A stretch of 6,445 nt of DNA from contig JAPPFO010000032.1 in the NCBI GenBank assembly GCA_028875175.1, positions 1 to 6,445 of the forward strand, in the 5' to 3' direction. A program made the translations under genes and the position numbers. Shown piece by piece: positions 6,445 to 6,445 of this stretch. Position 1 is the first letter of the stretch. Each line of letters opens with the position of its first letter. The notes beneath the pieces were generated by a model, which saw nothing but the letters and a program-made list of their open reading frames with translations, was not told where the DNA came from and searched no databases. This DNA is from Chloroflexota bacterium (GTDB taxonomy: Bacteria > Chloroflexota > UBA11872).

Positions 6445-6445
6445 T

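Overview
The window is GC-rich bacterial DNA, by eye well over 60% G+C with strong G/C preference at third codon positions. It looks like an accessory carbohydrate-processing locus. Nothing fixes the phylum. A Gram-negative-like environmental bacterium is plausible, because there is a small lipoprotein and because bacteria such as Planctomycetota or Chloroflexota often carry large sets of BNR sialidase-like and five-bladed-propeller glycosidase-like proteins. That is background knowledge, not something read from this sequence. The last ~55 bases are pure runs of G and C and look like a contig-end artefact.

Left half, + strand: a possible C-terminal tail of an upstream gene (3-50); sialidase-like copy 1 (57-1424); a 165-bp gap; an 81-residue predicted lipoprotein (1590-1835); a 174-bp gap; and sialidase-like copy 2 (2010-3290). 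The two sialidase-like proteins are diverged paralogues, about half identical over the propeller domain by eye. Each has five Asp-box motifs. Copy 2 keeps every classical sialidase catalytic position I can place. Copy 1 has lost two of the three arginines that bind the sialate carboxylate, and also the glutamate near the C-terminus.

Right half, - strand, facing the sialidase genes: two tandem copies (6366-4879, then 4826-3342) of a ~495-residue protein, about 88% identical by hand count. It resembles a five-bladed beta-propeller glycoside hydrolase (GH43/GH32/GH130-like fold) with a C-terminal beta-sandwich. The duplication is a direct repeat of about 1.5 kb that includes 29 bp upstream of each start codon. 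Divergence is unevenly spread, and one 110-nt stretch is perfectly identical between the copies.

The locus is therefore two convergent pairs of tandem paralogues, one old (sialidase-like) and one recent (five-bladed propeller), meeting in a 51-bp gap. None of the four large proteins has a visible signal peptide, so the likely role is cytoplasmic processing of imported glycosides, possibly sialic-acid or other nonulosonate sugars. That substrate is an inference. I see no tRNA, rRNA, CRISPR array, insertion sequence or phage gene.
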